Below, one piece after another: positions 17,974-25,655 of a DNA stretch of 64,000 bases; the first letter of the stretch is position 1; each line of letters begins with the position of its first letter. Position numbers and translations under genes: made by a program. Source of the DNA: Bacteroides muris (ex Afrizal et al. 2022) (GTDB lineage: Bacteria > Bacteroidota > Bacteroidia > Bacteroidales > Bacteroidaceae); the NCBI RefSeq assembly GCF_004793475.1, contig NZ_SRYZ01000015.1, positions 1 through 64,000 on the forward strand, written 5' to 3'. The notes beneath the pieces were generated by a model. It was given only the letters and a program-made list of their open reading frames with translations. It was not told where the DNA came from and made no database searches.

Positions 17974-18035
17974 TCCGGGTCTTTTTCTGATACTTCGTCG
18001 CGAAAATACTTCTTTTTGGTGTGAATAAAAAGAAA

Positions 18036-18061
18036 TGCCCGACATATTTCTATGCCGGGCA
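18036..18061 (-). terminator. Terminator of the TPR lipoprotein gene
   Basis: A 10-bp stem (18036-18045 with 18052-18061, one G-U type mismatch) lies 24 bp after the stop of the TPR gene. On the minus strand it is followed by a T-rich run (A-rich 18024-18035 on plus). Confidence 0.7.
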
Positions 18062-18084
18062 CGTTCTTTTCAATCTAACCTTTA

Positions 18085-19779
18085 TTATTTGATGATATTC
18101 ATAAAGTCAGTGTCAGTGAAGTATTTGGCGAATTCCAGGTCAGAAGCAGCTTTCTTAGCCAAAGCCGGTTCTTTTGCAATGGCATTCTTCAGACTGCTGG
18201 TTACCATAGATGTATTGTTGGTTCTTGCACCAAGTACAGCCTTCAGGTAGTCAGTGTAAGCGTCTGGCTTTTCTACGCCGGCCAGTGTGCTCTTAGCCTT
18301 GTTGTAGTCTTTAGCCAGGATTTGTGCCAAAGCTGCGCTGTTGGTTTTTGTGTCACCGAATGAGTTGACTGCTCTTTCATACTGTCCTTGGGCTACATAC
18401 AGATTACCCAATGCCTCGTTCAGCTCTTTAGAACCGGAAGCTTTGCTCATGTAGCTTTCTGCAGTAGTTCTGTCACCCTTAGTCAAGGCAATCAGACCGA
18501 GGTTCATGTTTGCTTCAGGAGCATCCTTGATGGAAAGGGCTTTCTTGAAGTAGCTTTCTGCCTTGTTAAGGTCACCAGCCTGATAAGCCAGTTTGCCTAA
18601 GTTGTTGTAAGCACGGAAATCGTTAGGGTAAATTTGAGTAGCTTTTGTGAAGATAGCTTCTTGCTTGGCAACATCTTTAGTCAAGGTGGTAGCATACAGC
18701 AATTCTTCGATGTTCAATTGTTTGGCATCGCTGTCAGCCAGTTTTGCGATTTCTTCGTCGGACTTGCCGATGATTTCGTAGTTCAAAGTCAGACGTGAAC
18801 GACGCAGTTGCGGCAGGATTTCGTCAGCCAAAGTCTTATAAACAGAAGAGATGTTCTTGATTTCCTGTTCTCTTTGTTCGGGATCCTGATACATGGAAAG
18901 AACGCGAAGAATCAATTCTTTGTCTTGGATGTTTGATTTGGATACCAGTTCCTGGAAGCCTTCCCAGTCCTGAGCTGTATACTTGGTGTCTACCGCTGCA
19001 TTGATTTTTGCTCTCTTCAAATCTCTGTTGATTATCTTGGCCGTGTTGTCCTGGCGGTTCTCAGCCAGAGTGGTATTCAAGCCTACACCACCATCGGGAG
19101 AAGCGTATGCGGAGATTTCGATGTTGCTGATTTTCTTGTTTTCAGCTTCGTCTATGTTTTTCACTTCTTTGCCGAATTCTTTGGCAGTCTTCAATTCGCT
19201 GGCGCGTACGTTGGCTTGTTGAATCAAGAACATGATGTTGGCGTCATGCTTTTCTTTGATGATACGTTGGAAAGCGTCGTCACCGTTGGCGGGGTTAGCG
19301 CTGCCCAATGTTTGTTCCAGCATCTCAGAAGTGGAGATTACACCGTCGGCTACTTTTACGGCAGGTATATTGACAGTCTTTTTGCCTACTGTAGCCTTGA
19401 ATTCCAAATACAGTTCGGATTTTGCCATTTCCGGTACATAGTCGAAAGATGTCTTCATGGTGTAGCTGCCGCCCATCTTGTAAGAGATAGTCTGGTCATT
19501 ACCTTCTACCTTTTCTCCCTGGAATACAGCAGACTGGCCTTTAGCTTCGCCACCGTTCCATTTCAGCACCGGGGTAACTTCTACCACAGCCTTCTTGTTG
19601 AAGTACTTTTCGGGGAATTTTCCGTTGATTGTAGCGGGAACTTTACCACCTACAGCTTCCAAAACTTGAGGAGTCACGGTGAAATAATCTGATGACAATT
19701 CACCCATCTTTTTGCTGCACGATGTCATTAATGCAACAACCATTGCCATTAAAAACGGCAGATACAATTTCTTAGTCAT
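18085..19779 (-). CDS. TPR-repeat lipoprotein with an OmpA-like segment
   Basis: A 564-residue lipoprotein (leader ending 'ALMTSCSKKMG'). Residues about 25-150 form a beta-rich region of unknown type. A middle part contains 'IEISAYASPDGGVGLNTTLAENRQDN', cited here only by its start and end: it resembles the OmpA C-terminal motif that binds peptidoglycan. The C-terminal half has several TPR units, for example 'AYNNLGKLAYQAGDLNKAE' and 'EANMNLGLIALTKGDRTTAE'. It is probably an envelope scaffold that bridges outer membrane and cell wall; the partner is unknown. A clear terminator follows, and the long untranslated leader (to about 19850) has no obvious element. Confidence 0.82.
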   Translation of the reverse strand: MTKKLYLPFLMAMVVALMTSCSKKMGELSSDYFTVTPQVLEAVGGKVPATINGKFPEKYFNKKAVVEVTPVLKWNGGEAKGQSAVFQGEKVEGNDQTISYKMGGSYTMKTSFDYVPEMAKSELYLEFKATVGKKTVNIPAVKVADGVISTSEMLEQTLGSANPANGDDAFQRIIKEKHDANIMFLIQQANVRASELKTAKEFGKEVKNIDEAENKKISNIEISAYASPDGGVGLNTTLAENRQDNTAKIINRDLKRAKINAAVDTKYTAQDWEGFQELVSKSNIQDKELILRVLSMYQDPEQREQEIKNISSVYKTLADEILPQLRRSRLTLNYEIIGKSDEEIAKLADSDAKQLNIEELLYATTLTKDVAKQEAIFTKATQIYPNDFRAYNNLGKLAYQAGDLNKAESYFKKALSIKDAPEANMNLGLIALTKGDRTTAESYMSKASGSKELNEALGNLYVAQGQYERAVNSFGDTKTNSAALAQILAKDYNKAKSTLAGVEKPDAYTDYLKAVLGARTNNTSMVTSSLKNAIAKEPALAKKAASDLEFAKYFTDTDFMNIIK

Positions 19780-19915
19780 TTTAGGTATAAATTAATTGTT
19801 TGTAATTGAAATTTGTCTATTTCATGTTAGTGTGCTATTTAGACATGGACACAACAACGCAAAGATATTAAATCCTATTACAGTTTGTTAACTCGCGCGG
19901 TAATTTTATCATAAT

Positions 19916-20848
19916 TTAATGAATTTCCCGCTCTTTGCGGTACTTTATATTACGGGGATGGTGTTCTATGATTTCACTACGCAATCTGTGCCGGTCGATG
20001 TGTGTGTAAATTTCTGTTGTAGCGATGGATTCGTGGCCCAGCATGCTTTGTATGGCGCGCAGGTTGGCGCCTCCTTCAAGCAGGTGAGTGGCAAAGGAAT
20101 GGCGGAAGGTGTGCGGACTGATGTTCTTGGTGATGCCGGCCTGCTTTGCCAGTTCCTTGATAAGGTGGAATACCATGATGCGTGAGATATTTTTGCCCCA
20201 GCGTGCCAGGAATACGTAGTCTTCGAAGTCCTTTTTGATTTTCCAGCCTCCATTGCGGTCCACAAACCAGTTCCTTATTTCTTTGATGGCACGGGACGAT
20301 ATGGGTACAAGGCGTTGTTTGCTGCCCTTGCCTTCTACCTTGATGAAGCCTTCGTCGAAATACAGGTCGGAGATTTTCAGGTTGCACAGTTCCGATACCC
20401 GCAGGCCGCAACTGTATAGAGTCTCGAGGATGGCCCGGTTGCGTTGCCCCTCGTTTGTGCCTTGGTCGATGGCGGAGATGATACGGTCTATCTCTTCCAC
20501 CGTCAGCACTTCCGGCAGATGAAATCCGATTTTAGGCCCCTCCAGCAGTTCGCTGGGGTCTCCCTCCAGATAGTCGGACACAACGAGGAAATGAAAGAAT
20601 GACTTGATGCCTGACAGAATGCGTGCCTGCGAACGGGGATGGATGCCGATATCGTGTAGTCCGGAGGCAAAATGTTGCAAGTCATCCAGCGTTGTGTCAA
20701 GGATAGCGATGTTCTCTTCTTTCAGAAAACGCAACAACTTATCCAAGTCCGTTTGATAAGCATTCACCGTATTGGGCGAGAGTGCTTTCTCTAATTTTAG
20801 ATACTGGTAGTACTTTCTGATTATCAGTGCCTGTTTCTCCTTATTCAT
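19916..20848 (-). CDS. xerD: Chromosome dimer resolution recombinase XerD
   Basis: Tyrosine recombinase that resolves chromosome dimers at dif with XerC. It has an N-terminal SAM-like domain ('YYQYLKLEKALSPNTVNAY') and a complete catalytic set: R in 'YSCGLRVSELCNL', K in 'VEGKGSKQRLVP', H and R in 'SPHTFRHSFATHLLEGG', H in 'MLGHESIATTEIYTH' and the tyrosine in the same string. Unlike the two integrases at the left end, it keeps the first arginine. The start at 20848 gives 310 residues; an ATG at 20869 adds seven more. It is divergent from aroQ. Confidence 0.93.
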   Translation of the reverse strand: MNKEKQALIIRKYYQYLKLEKALSPNTVNAYQTDLDKLLRFLKEENIAILDTTLDDLQHFASGLHDIGIHPRSQARILSGIKSFFHFLVVSDYLEGDPSELLEGPKIGFHLPEVLTVEEIDRIISAIDQGTNEGQRNRAILETLYSCGLRVSELCNLKISDLYFDEGFIKVEGKGSKQRLVPISSRAIKEIRNWFVDRNGGWKIKKDFEDYVFLARWGKNISRIMVFHLIKELAKQAGITKNISPHTFRHSFATHLLEGGANLRAIQSMLGHESIATTEIYTHIDRHRLRSEIIEHHPRNIKYRKEREIH

Positions 20849-20880
20849 GAACTTTTCTTCTGATTTCATTTCTTTTTTGC

Positions 20881-20888
20881 TACCTTTG
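20881..20888 (+). promoter_or_regulatory. -7 box pointing to aroQ
   Basis: TACCTTTG, followed by GC, fits TAnnTTTG. It would start a transcript with a leader of about 110 nt before the aroQ ATG at 21008. A long hairpin lies in that leader. Confidence 0.55.
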
Positions 20889-20900
20889 CGCTGTAATTAC

Positions 20901-20963
20901 GTATCCGGTCGGTTCGTACTTGTTCCGTACCTATAGACTACGGAGCAAGTATCAGCCGGATAC
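20901..20963. other. Long hairpin between xerD and aroQ
   Basis: GTATCCGG (20901-20908) pairs with CCGGATAC (20956-20963), and after an internal loop TACTTGTTCCGTA pairs with TACGGAGCAAGTA with one wobble position. The element sits between two promoters that face each other, so it would be in the leader RNA of both genes. The sequence TACGGAGCAAG occurs again just after it (20961-20971). Confidence 0.65.
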
Positions 20964-20985
20964 GGAGCAAGCCCTTTTCAAGGGA

Positions 20986-20993
20986 CAAAGGTA
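20986..20993 (-). promoter_or_regulatory. -7 box pointing to xerD
   Basis: CAAAGGTA on the plus strand is TACCTTTG on the minus strand. It faces xerD, whose start is about 140 bp away. Confidence 0.5.
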
Positions 20994-21007
20994 TAAAAAA
21001 TTGTGTT

Positions 21008-21487
21008 ATGAGGATACAGATTATTAACGGCCCCAATATAAATCTCTTGGGCAAACGTGAACCTTCCATTTACGGTAGCGTAACTTTTGAAGACTATCTG
21101 GCTGAGCTCCGTAAGAAATATGCGGATGTACAAATTGACTATTTCCAGTCCAACATTGAGGGAGAGCTGATAGATAAGATTCAACAGGTGGGTTTTGATG
21201 TGGATGGCATCATTTTGAATGCGGGTGCTTACACACATACATCCATCGCCCTGCAAGATGCTATCCGTTCGGTCACTTCTCCGGTGATTGAGGTACATAT
21301 CTCTAATGTGCATGCCCGCGAGGCTTTTCGTCATGTGTCCATGATTTCCTGCGCTTGCAAGGGTGTTATTCTCGGTTTCGGGCTGAATTCCTACCGTCTG
21401 GCCATGGAGGCGTTAAAAGAAGCTCTCTTCACTGACTTCGTCAGCAGAGAGAAGTTTATTGCATTACTTGAAGAGGGAGCTGTCTAA
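21008..21487 (+). CDS. aroQ: Type II 3-dehydroquinate dehydratase
   Basis: Third step of the shikimate pathway: dehydrates 3-dehydroquinate to 3-dehydroshikimate in the cytosol. The 159-residue protein has the family's N-terminal signature 'NGPNINLLGKREPSIYG' with the catalytic tyrosine at its end, 'NAGAYTHTSIALQDAI' for substrate binding, and 'EVHISNVHAREAFRHVS' with the catalytic histidine region. Length is normal; the enzyme works as a dodecamer in known cases. Pyruvate kinase follows after 30 bp, so the two genes are probably one transcript, linking PEP use in glycolysis and aromatic synthesis. Confidence 0.95.
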   Translation: MRIQIINGPNINLLGKREPSIYGSVTFEDYLAELRKKYADVQIDYFQSNIEGELIDKIQQVGFDVDGIILNAGAYTHTSIALQDAIRSVTSPVIEVHISNVHAREAFRHVSMISCACKGVILGFGLNSYRLAMEALKEALFTDFVSREKFIALLEEGAV

Positions 21488-21517
21488 AGATTATTAAATA
21501 AAATAGGTATATAGATT

Positions 21518-22975
21518 ATGTTATTGAAGCAAACGAAGATTGTAGCAACGATTTCTGACCAGCGCTGTGATGTTGATTTTATAAAGCAGTTGTTCGATGC
21601 GGGTATGAATGTTGTACGTATGAATACTGCACATCTTGCTCGTGAAGGTGCTGAGAAGTTGATAAACAATGTGCGTACGGTTTCCAACCGTATTGCCATC
21701 CTGATGGATACGAAAGGACCGGAGGTCCGTACTACTGTCCTTGCCGAGCCCATTCCTTTCAAGGCAGGCGACCGCGTGAAGGTGGTAGGCAATCCGGAAC
21801 AGGAAACTACCCGTGAATGTATTTCTGTTTCGTATTCTCACTTTGTTAAAGACCTGGATGTGGACGGCCATATCTTAATTGACGACGGTGATTTGGAGTT
21901 GATTGTTGTGGAGAAGACTCCCGACTATCTGCTTTGCGAAGTACAGAATGAAGCAGTCTTGGGCAGCCGCAAGAGCGTCAACGTTCCGGGTGTCCGCATC
22001 AATCTGCCCTCTTTGACGGAGAAGGACCGCACCAATATCCTTTATGCCATTGAGAAGAATATAGATTTCATTGCCCACTCTTTTGTGCGCAACAAGCAGG
22101 ATATACTCGACATCAAGTCCATCCTCGATGCTCACAATAGCGACATCCGTATTGTTGCCAAGATTGAGAATCAGGAAGGTGTCGACAATATTGATGAAAT
22201 CCTGGAAGTGGCGGACGGTGTGATGGTGGCTCGCGGTGACCTCGGTATTGAAATTCCGCAGGAACGTATTCCGGGCATCCAGCGTGTGCTTATCCGCAAG
22301 TGCATTCTTGCCAAAAAACCGGTGATTGTAGCCACACAGATGCTTCATACCATGATTTCCAATCCGCGTCCCACCCGTGCGGAGGTGACGGATATCGCCA
22401 ATGCCATCTACTATCGTACGGATGCCTTGATGTTGAGCGGCGAAACCGCCTATGGAAAGTATCCGGTAGAAGCAGTGAAGACAATGACCACGATTGCCGC
22501 CCAAGCGGAGAAAGACAAGCTGCCTGACAATGATATCCGTATTCCGTTGGACGAGAACAGCAACGATGTGACTGCGTTCCTGGCCAAACAAGCGGTAAAG
22601 GCTACCACCAAACTGAAAATCCGTGCCATCATCACCGACAGCTACAGCGGCCGTACTGCCCGTAACCTTGCTGCTTTCCGTGGCAAATATCCGGTATTGG
22701 CCATTTGCTACAAGGAAAAGACCATGCGTCACCTGGCTCTTTCGTATGGTGTGGAGGCCATCTACATGCCCGAACTGGCCAACGGACAGGAGTATTATTT
22801 CGCCGCCTTGCGCCGCCTGCTGAAGGAAGGTAAGCTGTTGCCTACCGACATGGTGGGCTATCTGAGCAGCGGTAAAGCCGGTACGCGCACTTCCTTCCTC
22901 GAAATCAACGTAGTGGAAGATGCCTTGAAGCATGCGGAAGACAGCGTGCTGCCCAATAGTAACAGATACTTATAA
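21518..22975 (+). CDS. pyk: Pyruvate kinase
   Basis: Last step of glycolysis: PEP plus ADP gives pyruvate plus ATP. The 485-residue protein has the N-terminal 'MDTKGPEVRT', the Mg/K-binding signature 'AKIENQEGVDNIDEIL' followed by 'VMVARGDLGIEIP', the 'LSGETAYGKYPVEAV' loop, and a C-terminal allosteric domain (about 360-470). Catalytic residues are in place and length is normal. It lies 30 bp after aroQ. A repeat-rich stretch separates it from the next gene. Confidence 0.96.
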   Translation: MLLKQTKIVATISDQRCDVDFIKQLFDAGMNVVRMNTAHLAREGAEKLINNVRTVSNRIAILMDTKGPEVRTTVLAEPIPFKAGDRVKVVGNPEQETTRECISVSYSHFVKDLDVDGHILIDDGDLELIVVEKTPDYLLCEVQNEAVLGSRKSVNVPGVRINLPSLTEKDRTNILYAIEKNIDFIAHSFVRNKQDILDIKSILDAHNSDIRIVAKIENQEGVDNIDEILEVADGVMVARGDLGIEIPQERIPGIQRVLIRKCILAKKPVIVATQMLHTMISNPRPTRAEVTDIANAIYYRTDALMLSGETAYGKYPVEAVKTMTTIAAQAEKDKLPDNDIRIPLDENSNDVTAFLAKQAVKATTKLKIRAIITDSYSGRTARNLAAFRGKYPVLAICYKEKTMRHLALSYGVEAIYMPELANGQEYYFAALRRLLKEGKLLPTDMVGYLSSGKAGTRTSFLEINVVEDALKHAEDSVLPNSNRYL

Positions 22976-22976
22976 T

Positions 22977-23068
22977 AATTGATAATGGACAGTTGATGAT
23001 GGATGAGTGCCATGCGGAGTGGCAGTCCATTATCAACTGTCCATCATCAACCATCCATTATCAATTAA
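22977..23068. repeat. Imperfect palindromic repeat between pyk and the methyltransferase gene
   Basis: Motifs TTGATAATGGACAG and GTTGATGATGGA at the left are repeated as their reverse complements (TCCATTATCAACTGTCC, CATCATCAACCATCC) at the right. It forms a long imperfect hairpin. It may end pyk transcription and ends five bases before the GTG start of the next gene. Confidence 0.6.
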
Positions 23069-23072
23069 CAAA

Positions 23073-23702
23073 GTGACGATTGACGAATACATTTTGCAGC
23101 ACATTGATGATGAGGGCGATTATCTGAAAGCACTCTATCGTGACACGCATGTCAAGCTGCTATATCCCCGCATGGCTTCCGGGCATTTGCAGGGGCGCAT
23201 GCTCAAGATGTTTGTCCGGATGATCCGTCCCCGGCAGGTGCTGGAGATAGGGACTTATAGCGGATACTCTGCCTTGTGCATGGCCGAAGGGTTGCCGGAG
23301 GGCGGGATGCTGCATACGTTCGAGATTAACGACGAGCAGGAAGACTTCACCCGCCCGTGGCTGGAGAATTCCGGTTACGCGGATAAAATCAAGTTCTACA
23401 TCGGCGATGCCTTGGAGTTGGTGTCGCAACTGGACCTCACTTTCGACCTGGCTTTCATCGACGGGGATAAGCGCAAGTACATAGAGTATTATGAGATGGT
23501 GCTTGCCCGCCTCTCCGATGGAGGCTATATCATAGCCGACAATACGTTGTGGGACGGGCATGTGCTTGAAGAGCATCCTCATGGCAAAGACTTGCAGACC
23601 ATCGGCATCAAGGCCTTCAATGACCTTGTGGCACACGACAAGCGCGTGGAAAAGGTGATTCTTCCCTTGCGCGACGGCCTGACTATCATAAAAAAACTGT
23701 AA
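23073..23702 (+). CDS. Class I SAM-dependent O-methyltransferase
   Basis: Small-molecule O-methyltransferase of the caffeoyl-CoA/catechol type, 210 residues. Motif I 'VLEIGTYSGYSALCMAEGL' binds SAM, and 'LAFIDGDKRKYIEYYEMVL' plus 'GGYIIADNTLWDGHV' hold the metal-binding aspartates expected for this family. I chose the GTG at 23073 (VTIDEYIL) because the upstream ATG at 23007 would run through a palindromic repeat that looks non-coding. Substrate unknown. rbfA follows after 60 bp with its own -7 box. Confidence 0.88.
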   Translation: MTIDEYILQHIDDEGDYLKALYRDTHVKLLYPRMASGHLQGRMLKMFVRMIRPRQVLEIGTYSGYSALCMAEGLPEGGMLHTFEINDEQEDFTRPWLENSGYADKIKFYIGDALELVSQLDLTFDLAFIDGDKRKYIEYYEMVLARLSDGGYIIADNTLWDGHVLEEHPHGKDLQTIGIKAFNDLVAHDKRVEKVILPLRDGLTIIKKL

Positions 23703-23729
23703 ACATAGCGTTCGAGTGATATATTTATG

Positions 23730-23737
23730 TACCTTTG
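23730..23737 (+). promoter_or_regulatory. -7 box before rbfA
   Basis: TACCTTTG, 25 bp before the ATG at 23763. The expected -33 position shows no TTTG. Confidence 0.5.
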
Positions 23738-23762
23738 TTCCTGAAATAAAGGAATTCAATGT

Positions 23763-24095
23763 ATGGAGACAACCCGTCAGAACAAAATAGCCCGTTTGCT
23801 CCAGAAGGAGCTGAGTGAGATTTTCCTGTTGCAGACTAAGTCCATGCCCGGCATGCTGGTATCGGTCAGTGTCGTGCGCATCAGCCCCGACATGAGTGTG
23901 GCGCGTGCTTACCTCAGCATCTTTCCTTCCGAGAAAGGGGAGGAGATGATAAAGAACATCAATGCCAATATGAAGTCCATCCGCTATGAGCTGGGCAAAC
24001 GTGTGCGCCACCAGCTCCGCATCATTCCCGAACTGAAGTTCTTTGTGGACGATTCGCTGGATTATCTCGAGAAAATAGACGAACTGCTGAAATAG
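23763..24095 (+). CDS. rbfA: 30S ribosome-binding factor A
   Basis: RbfA binds the 30S subunit during late 16S rRNA processing and is important at low temperature. The 110-residue protein fits the family length. It has the KH-like pattern 'RQNKIARLLQKELSEIFLL', 'VSVVRISPDMSVARAYLSI' and 'IRYELGKRVRHQLRIIPEL', ending 'FFVDDSLDYLEKIDELL'. The LolC/E-like permease gene starts 26 bp downstream. Confidence 0.95.
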   Translation: METTRQNKIARLLQKELSEIFLLQTKSMPGMLVSVSVVRISPDMSVARAYLSIFPSEKGEEMIKNINANMKSIRYELGKRVRHQLRIIPELKFFVDDSLDYLEKIDELLK

Positions 24096-24121
24096 AGTGT
24101 CCGGTGACCGGCTGATTCATC

Positions 24122-25351
24122 ATGAACCTGTCTTTTTTCATAGCCCGGCGATACCTTTTCTCCAAGAAGAAGCACCATGCCATCAATATCATCTCCGCTA
24201 TCTCGGTATGCGGAGTGGCACTGGCCACGTTGGCGCTGGTGTGCACCCTTTCCGTGTTCAACGGTTTTCAGGATATGGTGGCGGGGTTCTTTACGGCTTT
24301 CGACCCGGAGCTGAAAATCACGGTTCGCGAAGGGAAGGTGTTCGACCCGCATTCTGCCGTCTTCCGGCAACTGCGTGCCTTGCCCCAGATTGAGGTATGG
24401 ACGGAGACGCTGGAAGAGAATGCCATGGTGCAGTACAAGGACCGTCAGGCCATGGCAGTCATCAAGGGCGTAGACGATAACTTCGAGCAACTGACCTCCA
24501 TCGACAGTCTGCTTTATGGTACCGGCAGGTTCATCCTGCACGACGAGGTCGTTGATTACGGCATCTTGGGCGTGGAACTGGTCTCCGAACTGGGCACTGG
24601 GATTCAGTTCGTCGATCCCTTGCAGATATATGCTCCCAAACGGAACGCCCGGGTCAACCTGGCCAATCCTTCCGCTTCCTTCAGCCGCGGCCATCTGTTC
24701 TCGCCAGGGGCAGTGTTCGTGGTCAACCAGCAGAAATACGATGCCGGCTATATTCTCACCTCTCTTGCTTTTGCCCGTCGCCTGTTCGGTTACGGCACGG
24801 AGGTCTCGGCGGTAGAACTGAAGCTGAAGCCGGAGGCCGATGCGGATGTAGTCAAAAAGGAGATTTCCCGCATTCTGGGCGACGACTTCTCCGTGCAGAA
24901 CCGCTATGAGCAGCAGGCCGACGTGTTCCGCATCATGGAAATAGAGAAGTTCATCTCCTATCTTTTCCTTACCTTTATCCTGGCTATCTCTTGCTTCAAT
25001 GTGATAGGCTCCCTGTCCATGCTGATTCTGGACAAGCGCGAGGATGTGGAGACCTTGCGGCACCTTGGTGCTGACAACAGTCTGATTTCCAAAATCTTCC
25101 TCTTTGAGGGTCGTCTGATTTCCACATTCGGTGCACTGGCTGGCATCGTGCTGGGGCTGTTGCTTTGCTTTCTTCAGCAACGTTTCGGCTTCGTCTCGTT
25201 GGGAGGCGGCGGCGATTTCGTGGTCGATGCCTATCCTGTCAGCATACATCTGACGGATGTGCTGCTGGTGTTTGCCACGGTATCGGTGGTAGGTTTCCTC
25301 TCCGTGTGGTATCCGGTGCATTACTTTACGCGCAGGCTGCTGAAGAGGTGA
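24122..25351 (+). CDS. ABC transporter permease of the LolC/LolE (FtsX) family
   Basis: Inner-membrane permease of 409 residues. There is an N-terminal helix after 'FIARRYLFSKKKHHAINII', a large periplasmic domain (about 45-270, 'MacB-like'), then three helices ('FLTFILAISCFNVIGSLSML', 'LISTFGALAGIVLGLLLCF' and a final one near the end). The layout matches LolC/E, which release lipoproteins from the inner membrane for sorting. That would fit the many lipoproteins here, but a matching ATPase (LolD) is not in the window. Translation may be coupled with rbfA. Confidence 0.88.
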   Translation: MNLSFFIARRYLFSKKKHHAINIISAISVCGVALATLALVCTLSVFNGFQDMVAGFFTAFDPELKITVREGKVFDPHSAVFRQLRALPQIEVWTETLEENAMVQYKDRQAMAVIKGVDDNFEQLTSIDSLLYGTGRFILHDEVVDYGILGVELVSELGTGIQFVDPLQIYAPKRNARVNLANPSASFSRGHLFSPGAVFVVNQQKYDAGYILTSLAFARRLFGYGTEVSAVELKLKPEADADVVKKEISRILGDDFSVQNRYEQQADVFRIMEIEKFISYLFLTFILAISCFNVIGSLSMLILDKREDVETLRHLGADNSLISKIFLFEGRLISTFGALAGIVLGLLLCFLQQRFGFVSLGGGGDFVVDAYPVSIHLTDVLLVFATVSVVGFLSVWYPVHYFTRRLLKR

Positions 25352-25436
25352 GGGCAAAGATGACGTATCTTTCCTTTTGATATAACTGCTTCTGAATCAA
25401 TTGATAAGTACTGCAAAAGAATGCAACCGTTTTGCA

Positions 25437-25524
25437 GTGATGCTGCAATCCTTTTGCAGTGGTACTGCAACTGCTTTGCAGTGGTTCTGCAATCTGTTTG
25501 CAGTGGCTTTGCATTTCCATTGCA
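25437..25524. repeat. 22-bp tandem repeat array A (four units)
   Basis: Four units of exactly 22 bp start at 25437, 25459, 25481 and 25503, each of the form GTGNNNCTGCAANNNNTTTGCA, the last one more divergent. Neighbouring units join as TTGCAGTGNNNCTGCAA, a small hairpin. A looser copy precedes it from about 25410. The gap 25352-25655 holds this array and the promoter of the next gene only. Confidence 0.8.
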
Positions 25525-25623
25525 GTAACGTTGGCAGCCGGCAATCGGCATGAAAAAGAAAATCGCCCTCGAATATCTCCGAATAAATCCTTGATTTTCA
25601 TAACCGTTATCCGAAATAAATCT

Positions 25624-25631
25624 TATCTTTG
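25624..25631 (+). promoter_or_regulatory. -7 box of the Rpn-family nuclease gene
   Basis: TATCTTTG, followed by GC, lies 24 bp before the ATG at 25656. It overlaps the more distal in-frame start at 25629, which argues for the later ATG. Confidence 0.6.
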
Positions 25632-25655
25632 CAACTGCCAAATAAATTGTATGAT

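Noticed and set aside
25437..25524. Possible CRISPR array
   Set aside because: The 22-bp units follow each other directly with no unique spacers, and no cas genes are in the window. The same applies to 62774-62906.
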